Assembly: GCA_009792885.1 (NCBI GenBank)
Contig: WMCF01000066.1
Location: 2,129,429-2,193,428 of the forward strand
Direction: 5' to 3'
Length of the DNA stretch: 64,000 nucleotides
Origin: Eremophila alpestris peregrina
Lineage: Eukaryota > Chordata > Aves > Passeriformes > Alaudidae
A program made the translations under genes and the position numbers. The notes under the pieces were generated by a model. It was given only the letters and a program-made list of their open reading frames with translations. It was not told the DNA's origin and did not search any database. This document shows, one piece after another, positions 1 through 11,312 of the stretch (positions are counted from its first letter, which is position 1; every line of letters starts with the position of its first letter).

Positions 1-52
1 AATGGTTTGGGTTTGAAGGGACCTCACAGTCCATCCACTATCCCAGGTTACT
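1..52 (-). mobile_element. CR1 LINE 3'-end fragment, cut by window edge
   Basis: The plus strand starts with aatggtttgggtttgaaggg, the reverse complement of the CR1 3' terminus, then a shortened 'ccactatcccaggtt' block. The element lies on the minus strand and its 3' tip is outside the window. Too short to place in a subfamily. Confidence 0.75.
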
Positions 53-927
53 CATGTTTACAGTCAGTGACCTGAACATATCCTGGCCCCAAACACCTTG
101 GAAAAATGGGAAAGGTAAACCACAGGTCTGGATCCATCCAATGCCTCCAGCCTGCTCAGGATATTACATCCCATGGCAAAGTTTGGGTAACATTCTTCCC
201 CTCTTCTAAGATTTTTAGGCCTTTGTTGAAAAAGTGAACAGAGAAAAGCCAGAATGATTCTGTTTTCTGGCATCAGCACTCCTCCTGGGAAGCTGATTCC
301 CACATAATGGATCATTGCTGGGGAGATACACAGCTTTAGATAGAGATGAATGGAAAAGGCAAAGAGCTTCAGTGCCCAGAGCAGACAGGGTTTGGCTGGA
401 ATGATGATGAAGGGAATCCTTTGCCAGGGTTGGAGGATGCAGCCTAAAACCATGGCTCTTTTGGCTCCCAAAGGGTGACATTTTCCCAAATGCCTCAGAG
501 CCTTTAATCCTGATGGGATTTAGGGCTTAGTTCCTTAAACAATTTGGAAACTTGTCCCAGGAATGATTCTCACATATCACTGCAAGGCTTTGTGGACTGG
601 TGTGGATTTAAGGACCACTGCCCACCATCTCCTCCTCCTCTCCTGCTAGAATTATTCCACCTGGACACACACAGGTGAGGATTAGGCCTTTCCTTACATG
701 GTCCCATCCTTCTTTGATGTGAGCTGCTAAGGGCTACCAAAATGTCACAGCCACCACTGAGGAGCTGCAAAAGGCATTGACAGGAGGAGTTTTCCATCCA
801 TCCACAGCACAGACATCAACAGCATTCTTGGAATAGCTCCAAAAACCAGGACTCCGGAGATATGGCATTAAGAGGGGGAAAAATGATGTGGGTTTGATGT
901 CCTGTGCCACACTCAATAATATAAAAT
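53..927. other. unique non-coding DNA, no feature seen
   Basis: No recognised repeat, splice-flanked frame or RNA gene. The frames here (up to about 140 codons) have no recognisable domain and overlap each other on both strands. Confidence 0.5.
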
Positions 928-970
928 ACACACACACACACATAGATATTTATATACAGACACACACACA
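928..970. repeat. interrupted (CA)n microsatellite
   Basis: Two (CA) blocks, about 928-942 and 959-970, are separated by an AT-rich spacer reading tagatatttatataca. The interruption suggests an old microsatellite with a low current mutation rate. Confidence 0.85.
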
Positions 971-2934
971 TGAAACAAAGGAGATTCCATACTCGGGAAA
1001 AAGTCCTCAGCAAATCCAGCTCCTCTTCTTGGTACTTGGGAAAAACATCAGGCACAAGGACAGTCAAGTTATAGCTTGACATGAATTCCTGAGTGGATTT
1101 TTCTCTCCATTTTCTGGTCTTTCTAATCTCATTTGTGTGAAAAGGTAAAACAGCAAGAAATGGGTACTCTGCAATGACAATCTCCATGGTTTTCAGGACA
1201 ACCTCTGCTTAATCCTTACCAAACACAGCAAAGATGATTCAGCATCAACTTGGAGCTCAGCTTAAACAGAATGGGGCAAATGTGGCTGATAAGGAGTTGC
1301 AGAAGGCAATCCCTGGGAAGGAGGGAGGGATATTTTATTGCTGATGTTGCTCTACAGCTGTGCTGAGAGAGGATTGACAGGCTGTTCCCATTCCAGTTCC
1401 ACACAAACCTTCCCTGTGAGAGCCTCAGGTGTCCCTCAGAATAAACCCCCACACTGTGCTTTAAGCCTCTGCTTCAGTTATTTCCAAATCACAGCATCCC
1501 TCTGGTAAACAGAGGGGGCTAAGAGGGGGAAAACTTGTCCCAGAGCACAGTAATTCCATGATTTTTCAGGAAGGATGGCCTTTTCATGTTGCTGCCCATT
1601 TTTCCTGCACGTTTACAGCAATTCCTGTGGATGGCACAAGGCAGCCTGGGTGGGTCTCCTCCATCTCCTCCTCCAGGACAGCATTCCTGAAGGACAACCC
1701 CCACTTCCAGCAATCTGGCAGCACTCTGGGACATTTTGCTGTCACTTTGCTTGTCCTTTTCCATCCTGCTGTGGTCTTGTTTTCCTGGGATATGGGATTG
1801 CCAGTGGTGCAGTGTGAAGCTGACAGGGCTTCCCATCCCACCTGCCTCAACATCCCCAGAGAGAATTTTCCAAAGGCTCCCAAAAGAAAAAAACACCCTC
1901 ATCCCAGAGCCTTTCTTGAGCCCAGCCATTTTAGCCAGCAAATAAACTCAGAAAAGGGAATGTAGAGCAGCTCTTCCAAAGCATTAGCACCAAAAAACCC
2001 ACACCAGGAGTCGTTTTCTCTGTTCTATTTTCACATTTCTTGACAGGAATGGCAGCAGCTGCAGTGGAAGTAAGAAGAAAGGCCTGGCCTAGAGCTCTTT
2101 GATGTGTTGGTAAGCTCTCCTAAATGCCCATTTGCATTTGGATGGGGGATCTGGATCACTCTGTAGTCTGTCAAGGAATAAATTTCAGTTCTGTGAAAAA
2201 TGTCAGTGAAAGAAAAGAAGTGTTTCCTTTGATATTTCTCTTCAAAAGGTTTCAGGCTTCCTTTCAAAAAGGATATGCCAGAACTTTGCAAGAGGAGAAA
2301 TATCCAGGGTGGACATTTCTAACAGAAAACTTCCATTTGAAAATAATTTCTCCCCCCTCTCCCCTCAGGATCCCTCTCATCTTGTCTTCCCCCTCCCTGT
2401 GCTTGAATGGCAAATAGTTCCCATTTCCAGATGAATCCCTTCATTCCTGCCAGGTGCAGCTTTAGCTGTGCTGCACAACCCACTGGGTCTAAAGGAAGAT
2501 CCCAAGGTCCACTGCAGATGTTTCACAGTTCTAAAGGTACCTGGTGCTTTCCCAAGTCACCTCCTTCTCTTATTTTTAGGCTGGTAAAAAGACAGATAAT
2601 TATAAATCAAAGATGGCACATTCTGGCATAGGGCAACAATCAACAGAACATGTTCTGAGTGAGGGTTAACAAGGGGCTGGGGGTTTTATTCACAGAATAA
2701 ATTCAGATAAATGAAGCCAGTGCTCCTGTCAGGGGTTGGAGGGATCCAGCTCTTCCTCCAACTGACTCCAGCCAAGGAGCTGAACTCTGGGAAGGCTTTG
2801 CCTTGCAGATAATCTCACCTGGAGGCTGCTCTGTGCAGGATTTCTCTCCAGCTGGCCTGTTTGACTTCTAACAATCAGGTGTTTTCCCATCTCTGGTGTC
2901 TTATGGAGCCCAAATTCAAATCCTGGCTTTATTA
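971..2934. other. unique non-coding DNA
   Basis: About 2 kb with no CR1, LTR or tandem repeat I recognise. Both strands show frames of 60-140 codons in the same place near 1,519-1,965, which is the pattern of chance frames in pyrimidine-rich DNA and not of an exon. Confidence 0.5.
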
Positions 2935-3178
2935 TCATGGAATGGTTTGGGTTGGAGGGATGCTAAAGCTCATCCCCTCTCACCATGGGCAGGGCCACAT
3001 TCCACTATCCCAGGCTGCTCAAAGCCTCATCCAGCCTGGCCTTGGACACTTTCAGAGATCCAGGGGCAGCCACAGCTGCTCTGGGCACCCTGTGCCAGGG
3101 TCTCACCTCCCTCACAGGGAAGGATTTTTTCCAATATCCCATCCATCCCTGCCCTCTGGCAGTGGGAAGCCATTCCCT
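2935..3178 (-). mobile_element. CR1 LINE 3' end, about 245 bp
   Basis: On the plus strand, in order: the terminal block (aatggtttgggttgg), 'ccatgggcaggg', 'cactatcccaggctgctc', 'cagcctggccttggacac', 'gatccaggggcagccacag' and 'ccctgtgccagggtctcac', ending in 'ctctggcagtgggaagccat'. All are in CR1 3' UTR order reversed, so the copy is 5'-truncated and on the minus strand. Confidence 0.93.
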
Positions 3179-4270
3179 TCTCTGCTTCAGAGCTGATCCA
3201 GCTTTAACCTCATTTTGCTTTACTTCCACAGCCCAGGGATCCACATGTTCCCTCCAGGGACACCTGGCAGGGTCTGGCTCAATTTCCCTCCTCCCAGGCT
3301 GCTCCAACATCTGAGCAGAGGGCAGAGACAAAGCAGGAGTGAGAGCAGGGCTGTTCCTTGGCTGTGCCACCTCTTCCTCCTCCCCAAGAATCCCAGAGCC
3401 CTTCCCTGCCTGGGGCTTTGGGCTCCCAGATGAATGCACCCATTGAGCTGCCTGTTATTAAACAAACCTCTGGGCTCCAAAGCACGACACAAATGATTTG
3501 TTTTGGATGCCTCGAGCCACCAGTAAAAGTTTCCCTTGTTTTCATCTTCCCAGCCCCAGCAGAAGGTTCTTCTCCTGCCAGCCTAGCCAGAAAAACAGGA
3601 AAGGCCAGAAAAATCACCCAAAAAATGGGTGTCACAGCACTCACAGACACCCTTCCACACTGGGTTTGCTGCATCCACTGGAATGTCACGGATACCTGGA
3701 GACTGAAAGGAGGAATAAAGACAGGCTGGACTTACCTTGGCTAGACCTATAAGCCATTTTCCCTGAAACCTTCTGCAAGATTCATAAATAACACAAGTTC
3801 AGGCTGGTTTTGCAAATTGTTCCAGAAGGAAACAATTTTGAGGGAGTAAAAATAGGCCCCTTGAACTTTTTCACCAACTTAGGCACCGGGCTGGTTCCTC
3901 TCATGCCTATGATTTTCCAGTTCCAAGGAGATTGCCACTTCTAAATTTTCACCTTTTAAATTTAGTTGAAAGAATGGGAATAGAAACAGGAAAAAAAAAA
4001 TTCCCTGTGGACCAAAACAAGTCTTGATTTGATAAGAAACACTTCAGATTTTTTACTAGCTGAGAAAAATCAACAGAATTATTTGGACTGAGCCACAAGC
4101 ACTTTCTTAATTATTAAGCTTTTAGGAGCTGCTTGTAAACCACAGAAACCATTATTCACACAGGTCAGGCTTTGTATACCTGACCTGGGAAACCTTGCTG
4201 AGGGCAGAATTTAAGACTTCCTGAGAATTATGGCAAGCCCAGGATTTCTGAGGGGTCCTTGCACTTGGGG
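3179..4270. other. unique non-coding DNA
   Basis: No repeat recognised apart from a poly-A run near 3,990. A short hairpin lies at 4,161-4,187 (9-bp arms caggtcagg/cctgacctg, 9-nt loop). Frames of 104-144 codons at 3,005-3,744 overlap on both strands and partly run through the preceding CR1. Confidence 0.5.
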
Positions 4271-4340
4271 AAAGAGCTGAAACCTCCCTCAAGGAGCTGA
4301 AACCTCCCTCAAAGAGCTGAAACCTCCCTCAAGGAGCTGC
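4271..4340. repeat. 20-bp minisatellite, about 3.4 copies
   Basis: The unit aaagagctgaaacctccctc repeats with an exact 20-bp period. The only difference between units is an alternating a/g at the second to third base (aaag versus aagg). The last copy is partial. Confidence 0.93.
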
Positions 4341-4551
4341 AGATGCCATGGGGGGGTTTGGCCTGGATGTGGCTCTGAGCAGGGGTTGATGTTTGATGAG
4401 ATGACAGCAGCAGATCCAGTTTATGGAGCAATTTTTCAGCTGTTTTGACGTAGTTTGGGAATGTGGGGAGAGGAGATGGGCTGAGGTTTTGGGTGAGTTG
4501 TGGGTGTGGGAATCCAGGTAAAGGCCTTGCCAAGCCTCTAAAAGGGAGGAA

Positions 4552-4971
4552 TGATGCCTTGGGATTGCAGCTTTTTTATTTTTTATCTATTTGTAATCCA
4601 ACAATTCTTTACTCCAAGCCCCACACACAGTGTGAGCTGCTGCTGCCCCATTGGGGTCACACACAACAATTCCTCTCCAGGCCTGGCAATCCAGGACCCC
4701 TCACTGCCTCAGGCCTTGAGAGATGCAAACAAAAGTGAGTTGGGGGCAGCAAACTTGGGGTGAATGACTTCATCAGTTGAAGCTGTAATTGGGAGATGAA
4801 CCCCCAATGTGCAAATGGACCAAACTGATCAAAGTGTGAAAAACCATTGTCCATTTTGGGTGCAGCCCCTGGGGGGCTTTGTCTGCCCTAAATGTACCTG
4901 AAGGTCCTTAAATAAACAGAACTGCTTTTTATTATCTTAATTGTGTCTGACTTCTGTTTTTGGGTAGCTCA
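4552..4971 (+). mobile_element. solo LTR, plus-strand member of the TGATGCC family
   Basis: Reverse-complement alignment by eye with 15,873-16,317, 50,274-50,675 and 56,709-57,185 shows shared blocks: 'tgtttgca', 'ggcctgag', 'atgacttcat', 'gctgtaattgggag', 'gcaaatggacc' and 'ccattttgggtgca'. It begins TGATGCC at 4,552. The 3' end is less certain (gctca at 4,967-4,971). A poly-A signal (aataaa) is at about 4,912-4,917. The TATA box seen in sister copies is lost. No internal retroviral sequence adjoins it. Confidence 0.8.
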
Positions 4972-4976
4972 AAAGG

Positions 4977-5085
4977 TGGAGAGGGGAGTTTTGGGTGGGC
5001 AGGAGGCTCTGCAGGGCTGACATCACCCCCATTCCACGGGCTGGGGGGGATCCAAGCAGGGTTTGGGGGGAATTTTGGAGGAAAC
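4977..5085 (+). other. G-run-rich segment, possible G-quadruplex
   Basis: Runs of three to seven G recur on the plus strand (gggctgggggggatccaagc and then gggtttgggggg). One loop is about 9 nt, longer than the canonical limit of 7, so quadruplex formation is only possible. Confidence 0.3.
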
Positions 5086-5192
5086 CTGCCCAAAACTCCA
5101 CACTGGAAGTTGGGGATGAAATGTTCCAACAGCCTCCAAAGCAGCCCTGGAGGAAGCAGGGAGCCAGGGAGAAAAATCCTAATATCCCTCCA

Positions 5193-5280
5193 GGGTTTGG
5201 GGTAGAAAGGATCTTTCCAGTCCCATGAGTGGGACACCTTCCACTTCATCAGGCTGTTCTGAGCCTCATCCAAAATATTT
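5193..5280 (-). mobile_element. degraded CR1 fragment
   Basis: Weak match in reversed CR1 order: 'gaaaggatctttccagtccc', 'gggacaccttccact', 'caggctgttctgagcctcatcca'. The terminal aatggtttggg block is eroded. Confidence 0.6.
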
Positions 5281-6477
5281 GGGAAATGTCCACAACTCCA
5301 CTAATTTAAAGGCAGCACCATAACTAGGAATCATTTTTAATTATTATCATTTTTTAACCGTTATTGCCTTCAGAGTGGGTTTGCTCAGTCAGAAAAGAAG
5401 TTAAAACATGTAGGTGTGAGCAAGCTGGCTTCCCTTGGAGAAATCAGAAAGCAAAAGAGTTCATGACTATAATTTGAGAAGAGGTTTTTTTGCTGAACAT
5501 AATAGGTTTGTGACCTCGGTGGTTTTAAGCAGGGGAAGGAAAAAAAATAAAGCAGGAGAAACTTGCAGTTTGGGTCAAAAGTAATTGGCTCTTGGGAGAG
5601 TTTTCAGGAAAAAAAATCCAAATATAAATAAAACTGGGTCAACTTAATATTTTCACTGATTTAAAACAGCATTCTGTTTCACTTTGATTCATTCTTTTCA
5701 TTTGGTAGTTTATTCTTTTAATTTAGTAGAACATTTTATTCCCTTAATTTGGTCACTTCTTGAAAATCCTCCATACAAAAAGAAGGGTCAAGAGGGTTTA
5801 TTTTGAAAAATGTCAAAGCAAAACATTTCTACATCAAAAAAGAAGAAAAAAAAATCCAAAACCCCAAACCTCTTCTGGCTAAAATGTACTTGCCAAATGA
5901 GACTGGTATTTGTGAGTCATTTCTCCACCACATTTTTAAGTGAATTTACTATTTGTCAGAAAGAAAAAAGAGAAGTTAAACCTTGCTCTAATGAGAGCAC
6001 GTATATGTTGGGTTCACATAAACAAACTCATGAAGGAAAAAAAAAAAGGGATTGGAAAGATCTTCCATTTACTGTGCATTTATTTCAGCATCTGCCCCTG
6101 CACAAATTGGGTGTAAAATAGAGGCACAGAGATAAAATCCAGACACAGTCACCCCCCTTCTCCCTTCCTACACGTATTTCCCCCTCAAGACCTTGGGAGC
6201 CCATGGAGAAAAGTAATTTAAGTAATATATTTCACCAAATAGGCTTTTAGGTTTATTTAAAATTCAGAGCAGGGCATGGTGAGTGGGATTGTTCAGGGAG
6301 AAAAAGCACTGGAAGTGCTGGCATCTCTCATCCAAGCATGAGGAGGATCTTCATCCATGTTTTTTCCCCTCTTCCCCTTTACATTGTCCCAAAAGACCCT
6401 TCTGGTTTAGGGAAGTTTCTCCTCCTGCCAATGGTTTTCCATGTTTCAATGAAACCAGCACAGAGAAGATGTGGCTG
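5281..6477. other. AT-rich unique non-coding DNA
   Basis: Notably AT-rich, with A-runs (5,540s, 5,840s, 6,040s) and many TTTAATT/ATTTA words. The 103-codon frame at 5,810 starts in a lysine-rich poly-A artefact and has no recognisable domain. No TE boundaries seen. Confidence 0.5.
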
Positions 6478-6602
6478 CCCCATCCCTGGAAGTGCCCAGG
6501 GTGAAGTTGGATTTAGTGGGAAGCCCCCTGCCCATGGGGCTGGAAGGAGATAATATCTCAGTTCCCTTCCAGCCCAAACCATGCTGGGATTCTGTGATGA
6601 AG
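6478..6602 (+). mobile_element. CR1 LINE 3'-end fragment
   Basis: Plus-strand order: 'ccatccctggaagtgcccag', 'ctgcccatggggctgg', 'cccttccagcccaaaccatg', then 'ctgggattctgtgatg', the CR1 terminal octamer-type tail. 5'-truncated and moderately diverged, with a small gap after 'gaagttgg'. Confidence 0.85.
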
Positions 6603-8010
6603 CCTTCCAATTATGTAAATTAAAGACATAAACAGTGAGTCCTTCCAGGTGAGTGGCCAAGCCCCAGAGCTTGGTCCCTTCCCCTGCAGCCAAAGGGGTT
6701 TCCTGGAGCCTTTGCTTCTGAAGAAGGAGAGAAAAATAATGGTGAAAACAACAACAACATCATCAACAACAACTGAGGTCCAGCTATCAGCGTGGAAAAT
6801 TTAAGCATCTCCAGCTTCTAGAATAAATAAAGCCCAAGTTTTTACGCTTGTCATCTCCAAATGCCTCTGGGCAGCTGCAGAGGATGAGATCAGCCCGTGC
6901 TGCTGTGCAGGGGAGAGCTGCAGCCCCACATTCCAGCGTGCAAAATGGCCCTTACTGCTCCATTCCCATTCCTTGTGCACCCATCCAGCCATCCCACAGC
7001 ATTTCTGTGCTCCCTTCACCCCCAGGAATTGCCCACCCTGCAGGCAAGTGGCAAAGTCACTTGTTCTCCAGGCTGGGGACAAATTCCCCAGGCTGGGGAC
7101 AAATTCCCCAGGCTGGGATTTGCCCCTGGGATTTACAGTCTGAGCACTCCAGAACAAAACAACAGTGGGACAATTCCACATGAAATGCAAGAGTTGTAGC
7201 TCTGCTTTGCTCCATGGTTCTACAGAACTTCCTCCCTTCAGGATGAACTGCAAAAATCCCTGCTGAGACTGCTTGGGAAACCTCCATTGAATCATTTTTC
7301 CAAGGGAAGATTGTGCTTTCATTTAACTGGAAAAAGCTCACCAAAAGCATCCGATTTCCTTGGAAGTGTTTGATTTGTTTTATTGGAAAATAAAATGACC
7401 AAACCCTGAAAATTGAGAAATACCACTTTGAGCAGTGAATGATAAGAAAGTTTTGGTCACCAATCCCTTATTTTTATTACCCAACAAGTGCTAACACTTG
7501 CCTTTCTTCCCTGGACACATCACAAATGGACATTTTTCCTGGACAGGCAGCACCTTCATTTTGCATTCTGTAAAAGCAGAGATGCTCAGGATTGTGGTTT
7601 TCACCTGCCTGGCCAAAGATCCCAGTGCATTTCTCGAGCAGGGCTGTGTCCATGAGACCCCCAGAGTGTCCCAAGGCCAGTGTGTCCCCATGGAACATTC
7701 CAGCAGGCAGTGAGGGAGAGAGCTCCCGACTTTGTGAGCTGAACAGGCAGCTCTTTACAGCTTCTTTCAAGCTTCCCTGGGCTGATTCCACACCTTGTGC
7801 CTGCAGATTGGACAAAAACAGCTCAGCTCCCTGCAAAGGAGGGAGGACAAGACCTCTGTGCCTCCAGGGACAGCACCTCCTCCTGCTCTCCAACTCCTCT
7901 GCTGTCACCTCCACCAACCCACCACAGAATATAAACACAAAACCTCTCTCCAAATCCCCTTCCTAGCGTTCTCTTGGGAGACAGGAGCCTCTCCTCGCTG
8001 AGATTGACTC
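6603..8010. other. unique non-coding DNA with one minisatellite
   Basis: Nothing beyond the 20-bp tandem repeat at 7,068-7,120. Frames of 100-173 codons (6,801-7,322; 7,477-7,953) have no recognised family and are mirrored by frames on the other strand. Confidence 0.45.
7068..7120. repeat. 20-bp tandem repeat, about 2.6 copies
   Basis: The unit ccaggctggggacaaattcc occurs twice with an exact 20-bp period, followed by a partial third copy (ccaggctggga). Confidence 0.9.
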
Positions 8011-8290
8011 AACCACCCACATTTGCAAGGTTAATGGCCTAAGAAGCTTTAGATTTAGCTGTTCTGAAAAGCAATTTCCATCTCCCCATGCTCCCCCAAC
8101 TCAGGCAGCCCTTTGGTCTCCACTGAATAATTCATGGCGTTTCCCAAGGTTGTTGTTTTTCTTTTTTCCATGAAGGCAGGCTATGAATACACCTGCTTGT
8201 TCTTGATTTTTCTAATGAATAATCCTGAATTATCCATGAAACGGCACCATGATCTCATCAGGCATTAACCATGCATGAGACAAGCTTAGC
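8011..8290. promoter_or_regulatory. candidate conserved non-coding element
   Basis: Repeat-free and AT-richer, dense in homeodomain-like words: gaataattcatgg (about 8,144), ctaatgaataatcctgaatt (about 8,213) and cattaaccatgcatgag (about 8,263). The call rests on composition and motif density only. Confidence 0.25.
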
Positions 8291-8975
8291 AACCAGGCAA
8301 AACACAGCAGCCCGAGCTGGAGACCACTTCAGACAGGGATGGACTTTCCAAGTGCTTAACAAGGCAGGAAACAAGGATCTCTTTCCTGGAGATAAGGACA
8401 TCAGCACCAGGAGAGATCAAAGAGGCTGGCATGGGGCTGGGGCTGCAGTGCTTTGGGATTTCACTCCCACCCTGACAAGCTTCTTCAGGCCTCGTTAAAA
8501 CCTATTTTTCTCTTTCATTCTTATTTTTTTCCTCCTTCTTCCTTTTGTTTGTCCCCTCTTTCCCCTTTCTGGGCTTCTCTGCTGCAGTAGAAGCATCTGC
8601 AAGAGTAAGACTAACACCTTCAGTCAAGGGCAGCAAAAAGCCTTGATTTGAAGGAATTTTTCAGCTGAGAGTCAACTCACAGAAACTTCTGATCACTGGC
8701 CTGGTAGTATTGAGAGAAAAGCAACTAAAGATCTTTATTCTCGTTTTCTTTCCCCTCTTCCTAAGGAAAAACAGCCCAAGAGAAATGTGGGGAGGGAGGG
8801 TTGGTGTGGTGTGGAGCTGTGCTGGAGCTGGGACCTGCAGGTGCAGGACCATCATATTTCACCAGTAAGAGCCCCATCAGCTCCAAACCCCACCTGGCAG
8901 CCCTGATGGTGCCCAGTCCCTGCTGACTCCCTCCAGAGCAAGGTGTGAGATGCTCAAATTACACTTCCATAAAGT
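8291..8975. other. unique non-coding DNA
   Basis: Contains a pyrimidine tract (8,505-8,580) and otherwise nothing I recognise. Confidence 0.5.
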
Positions 8976-9440
8976 CCTGGAATGGTTTGGATTGGAAGGG
9001 ACCTTAAAGCTCACCCAGTTCCAGCCCCTGCCATGGGCAGGGACACCTTCCACTGTCCCAGGCTGCTCCAAGCCCCATCCAGCCTGGCCTTGGGCACTGC
9101 CAGGGATCCAGGGGCAGCCACAGCTCCTCTGGACACCCTGTGCCAGGGCCTCACCACCCCCACAGGGAGGAATTTCTTCCCAATATCCTCTCTAACCCAC
9201 TCTCTGTAAGTTTGATGCCATTCCTCCTTGTCCTGTCACTCCAGGACCTCGTAACAGTCTCTTCCTTGTTGGCTCCTTCAGGCACTGGAAGGCCACAATT
9301 AGATCACTGAAGTTTCTGTTCTCCAGGCTGAACAATCCAAATTCTCTCAGCAGAGCTTCTCCATCCCTCTGATCATCCTGGTGCTTCCTCAGGACTCCCT
9401 TCAGCAGCTCCAGGTCCTTCCTGAGCTGGGAAGCAGCTCT
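8976..9440 (-). mobile_element. long CR1 LINE 3' region, about 465 bp
   Basis: One of the two longest CR1 copies here. From the 3' tip (cctggaatggtttgg) it runs through the usual 3' UTR blocks into an upstream part: 'ccattcctccttgtcctgtc', 'ggccacaattagatcac', 'ttctccaggctgaacaatcc', 'agcagctccaggtccttcct'. A 91-codon minus-strand frame at 9,192-9,467 is this UTR translated, not a gene. Confidence 0.95.
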
Positions 9441-9467
9441 GTATGTGGGGAGCACTGGCAAAGCCAC

Positions 9468-9665
9468 AGCACTGGGGAAACTGAGGCATTGAGGGAGTCA
9501 GACTTGCCCAAACCCTGCAGCAAACCCTGCAGGTGCTTTAGCTTCAATAATCTGAGGCTTCATTTAATCACAACCCTTTCTCCCCTGCACTCCAGGAGCC
9601 TGGTGTGCTTCATTCCCTTTCTGATCAAAGCCAGTGTGAGCTGTAAAATGGGGATGGTTTGCAGT
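9468..9665. repeat. possible ancient MIR-like remnants
   Basis: Around 9,475-9,520 the sequence carries ggggaaactgaggcattgag and a following 'gacttgcccaaa', in the order of the MIR core read antisense. Around 9,635-9,660, gtgagctgtaaaatggggat reads like the core in the other orientation. Both are short and diverged. Confidence 0.35.
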
Positions 9666-11106
9666 TATCTAATCATCAGCTTTCCAGTCCCTAGACACAT
9701 TGGAGCCAAAGGTTTGAGTCCCACCAGGACTCACAAGGTTGTTTTGCTTTAGGAAGTTCCCTTTTGAGGGGAGATTTAAATCCATACTGGGGAGAGGTTT
9801 CCTCTGAGGGATCAGAGAGGTAGAGAACTGCAGCCTGGCCCTAAATCATGTTCTTCCACACCATTTGAGGACCACAACCTCCATCCCCTGCTCAGACACC
9901 CCAGTTCTCCAGGTCTGCATTCAAAGTGCTCCAGGATGTTTGCAGGGCAGGAGGCTGCTGATGTAACCTTTGAGCAGATCCTGATCCTGGTGTCCCTTGC
10001 TCCATTGCTGACCCAGTGACTTGCACAACACCATTGGGAAGAAATGGAGTGATTAATGCTGAGGAAAACACTTCTGGAAGCTGTGACTGCATCAAGAAGG
10101 ACTTGGAGGAACTTCTCCAGCTCAGCCTTACTCAGTTAACCCCAGTGTGCCAGGAAAGCCTTGGTCACACCCTGCCCTCTCTGAGCTAGGAGTGAAATCC
10201 TGCTCACAGCTGTGCTAACAAACCCCAAGGAAATGCAGAAAGCTGGAGCACCTCTTCCTGCAGTGAGCATGGCCCTAAAGGCATGAGAGTGCTCAGAAAG
10301 ACTCACTGATGACCCAGACATCCTCCTTTCCCATTGTTCTGGTGCCTGGGCTAATGGAGACACCTACGGTGAAACTCTGGGAGTGTTTTCACACTGTAGG
10401 ACTTTGTCACACCCAGCCCCTGCCCTGGCACCCTTTGGACATCAGCAGGGCAGGACCAACTCTTCACACAGACCCAGCCACTTCCTGCCACCAAACCAGG
10501 GTTTCCAGGCTCAGGGGGAAAGCAGAAAGTGGCTGTAAACCCCCTTTGTCCTTCCTGCTCCCTCTTCAGAGCAAGGAGAAGGATTCTGTGGTGTTTGCAC
10601 AGCGCCCTGGCAGGGGCTTTGATGTCTTTGAAGCCTCCAGCTGCTCCTTCAGAGTCTCACTAAACTCCCATTGCTCCAGAATACCATCACAAGGGCAAAA
10701 GCCTCAGCCATCAGGATGTTTTTATAAATAAAATTGATTTTGTTATGGCCTTGCTTTTGTGGATGGCTCCAAAGCTCAGTCTAATGTCATGTCTACATGG
10801 CAAAGCTCTTTGGGTATGTCATTCCCTACTCAGGCTTTTCTCCTGGAGCCAGATATTTATCATGTCTGGAGTAAGCAGCTTGTAAAATGCAGAGGTGGGA
10901 GGTTTTTCTTGTTGAATAGGCTCTGAAGTGCCTTTTGCCTGTTTTGAGTGCAGGGAAGTCCACAAGAAGAAGCAGGTGGTGCTGGATTTAACACCCACAT
11001 TTCAGCTGGCATTGAAAAGGTAAAAAAAACCCCACAGAGATCCACCACATTTTAGAGTACCCCAGGAAAGCAGGCCAATTTCAAGCACAGGAACCCATGT
11101 GAATAA
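9666..11106. other. unique non-coding DNA
   Basis: No repeat or exon supported. An ataaata word near 10,725 has no gene context. The 140-codon frame at 10,309 has no domain I recognise. Confidence 0.5.
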
Positions 11107-11312
11107 ACCCAGGGACACCTTCCACTAGTCCAGGTGGCTCCAAGACCTGTCCAACCTGAACACTTCCAGGGATCCAGGGGCAGCCACAGCTTCTCTGGGC
11201 AGCCTGTGCCAGTGTTCAACCCTCACAGAGGAGAATTTCTTCCTGATATTTAACCTAAATATTCCCTCTTTCAGTTTCAACTCATCACTCCTTGTCCTAC
11301 CCATCAAACACA
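11107..11312 (-). mobile_element. CR1 LINE fragment lacking its 3' tip
   Basis: Begins abruptly at 'cagggacaccttccacta' without the terminal aatggtttggg block, then 'tccagggatccaggggcagc', 'gagaatttcttcctgat' and 'ctttcagtttcaactcatca'. Loss of the 3' end means deletion or recombination after insertion. Confidence 0.9.

Noticed and set aside
928..970. CA repeat as possible Z-DNA or regulatory element
   Set aside because: Short and interrupted; nothing beyond an ordinary microsatellite is supported.
4161..4187. caggtcagg/cctgacctg inverted repeat resembling paired nuclear-receptor half-sites (AGGTCA)
   Set aside because: The spacing between half-sites (13 bp) does not fit the usual IR0-IR3 or ER6-8 arrangements; short hairpins like this are expected by chance.
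9192..9467. 91-codon minus frame resembling a tidy small protein
   Set aside because: It is the CR1 3' UTR/end region read in frame; the same peptide pattern would recur in every long copy of this repeat.
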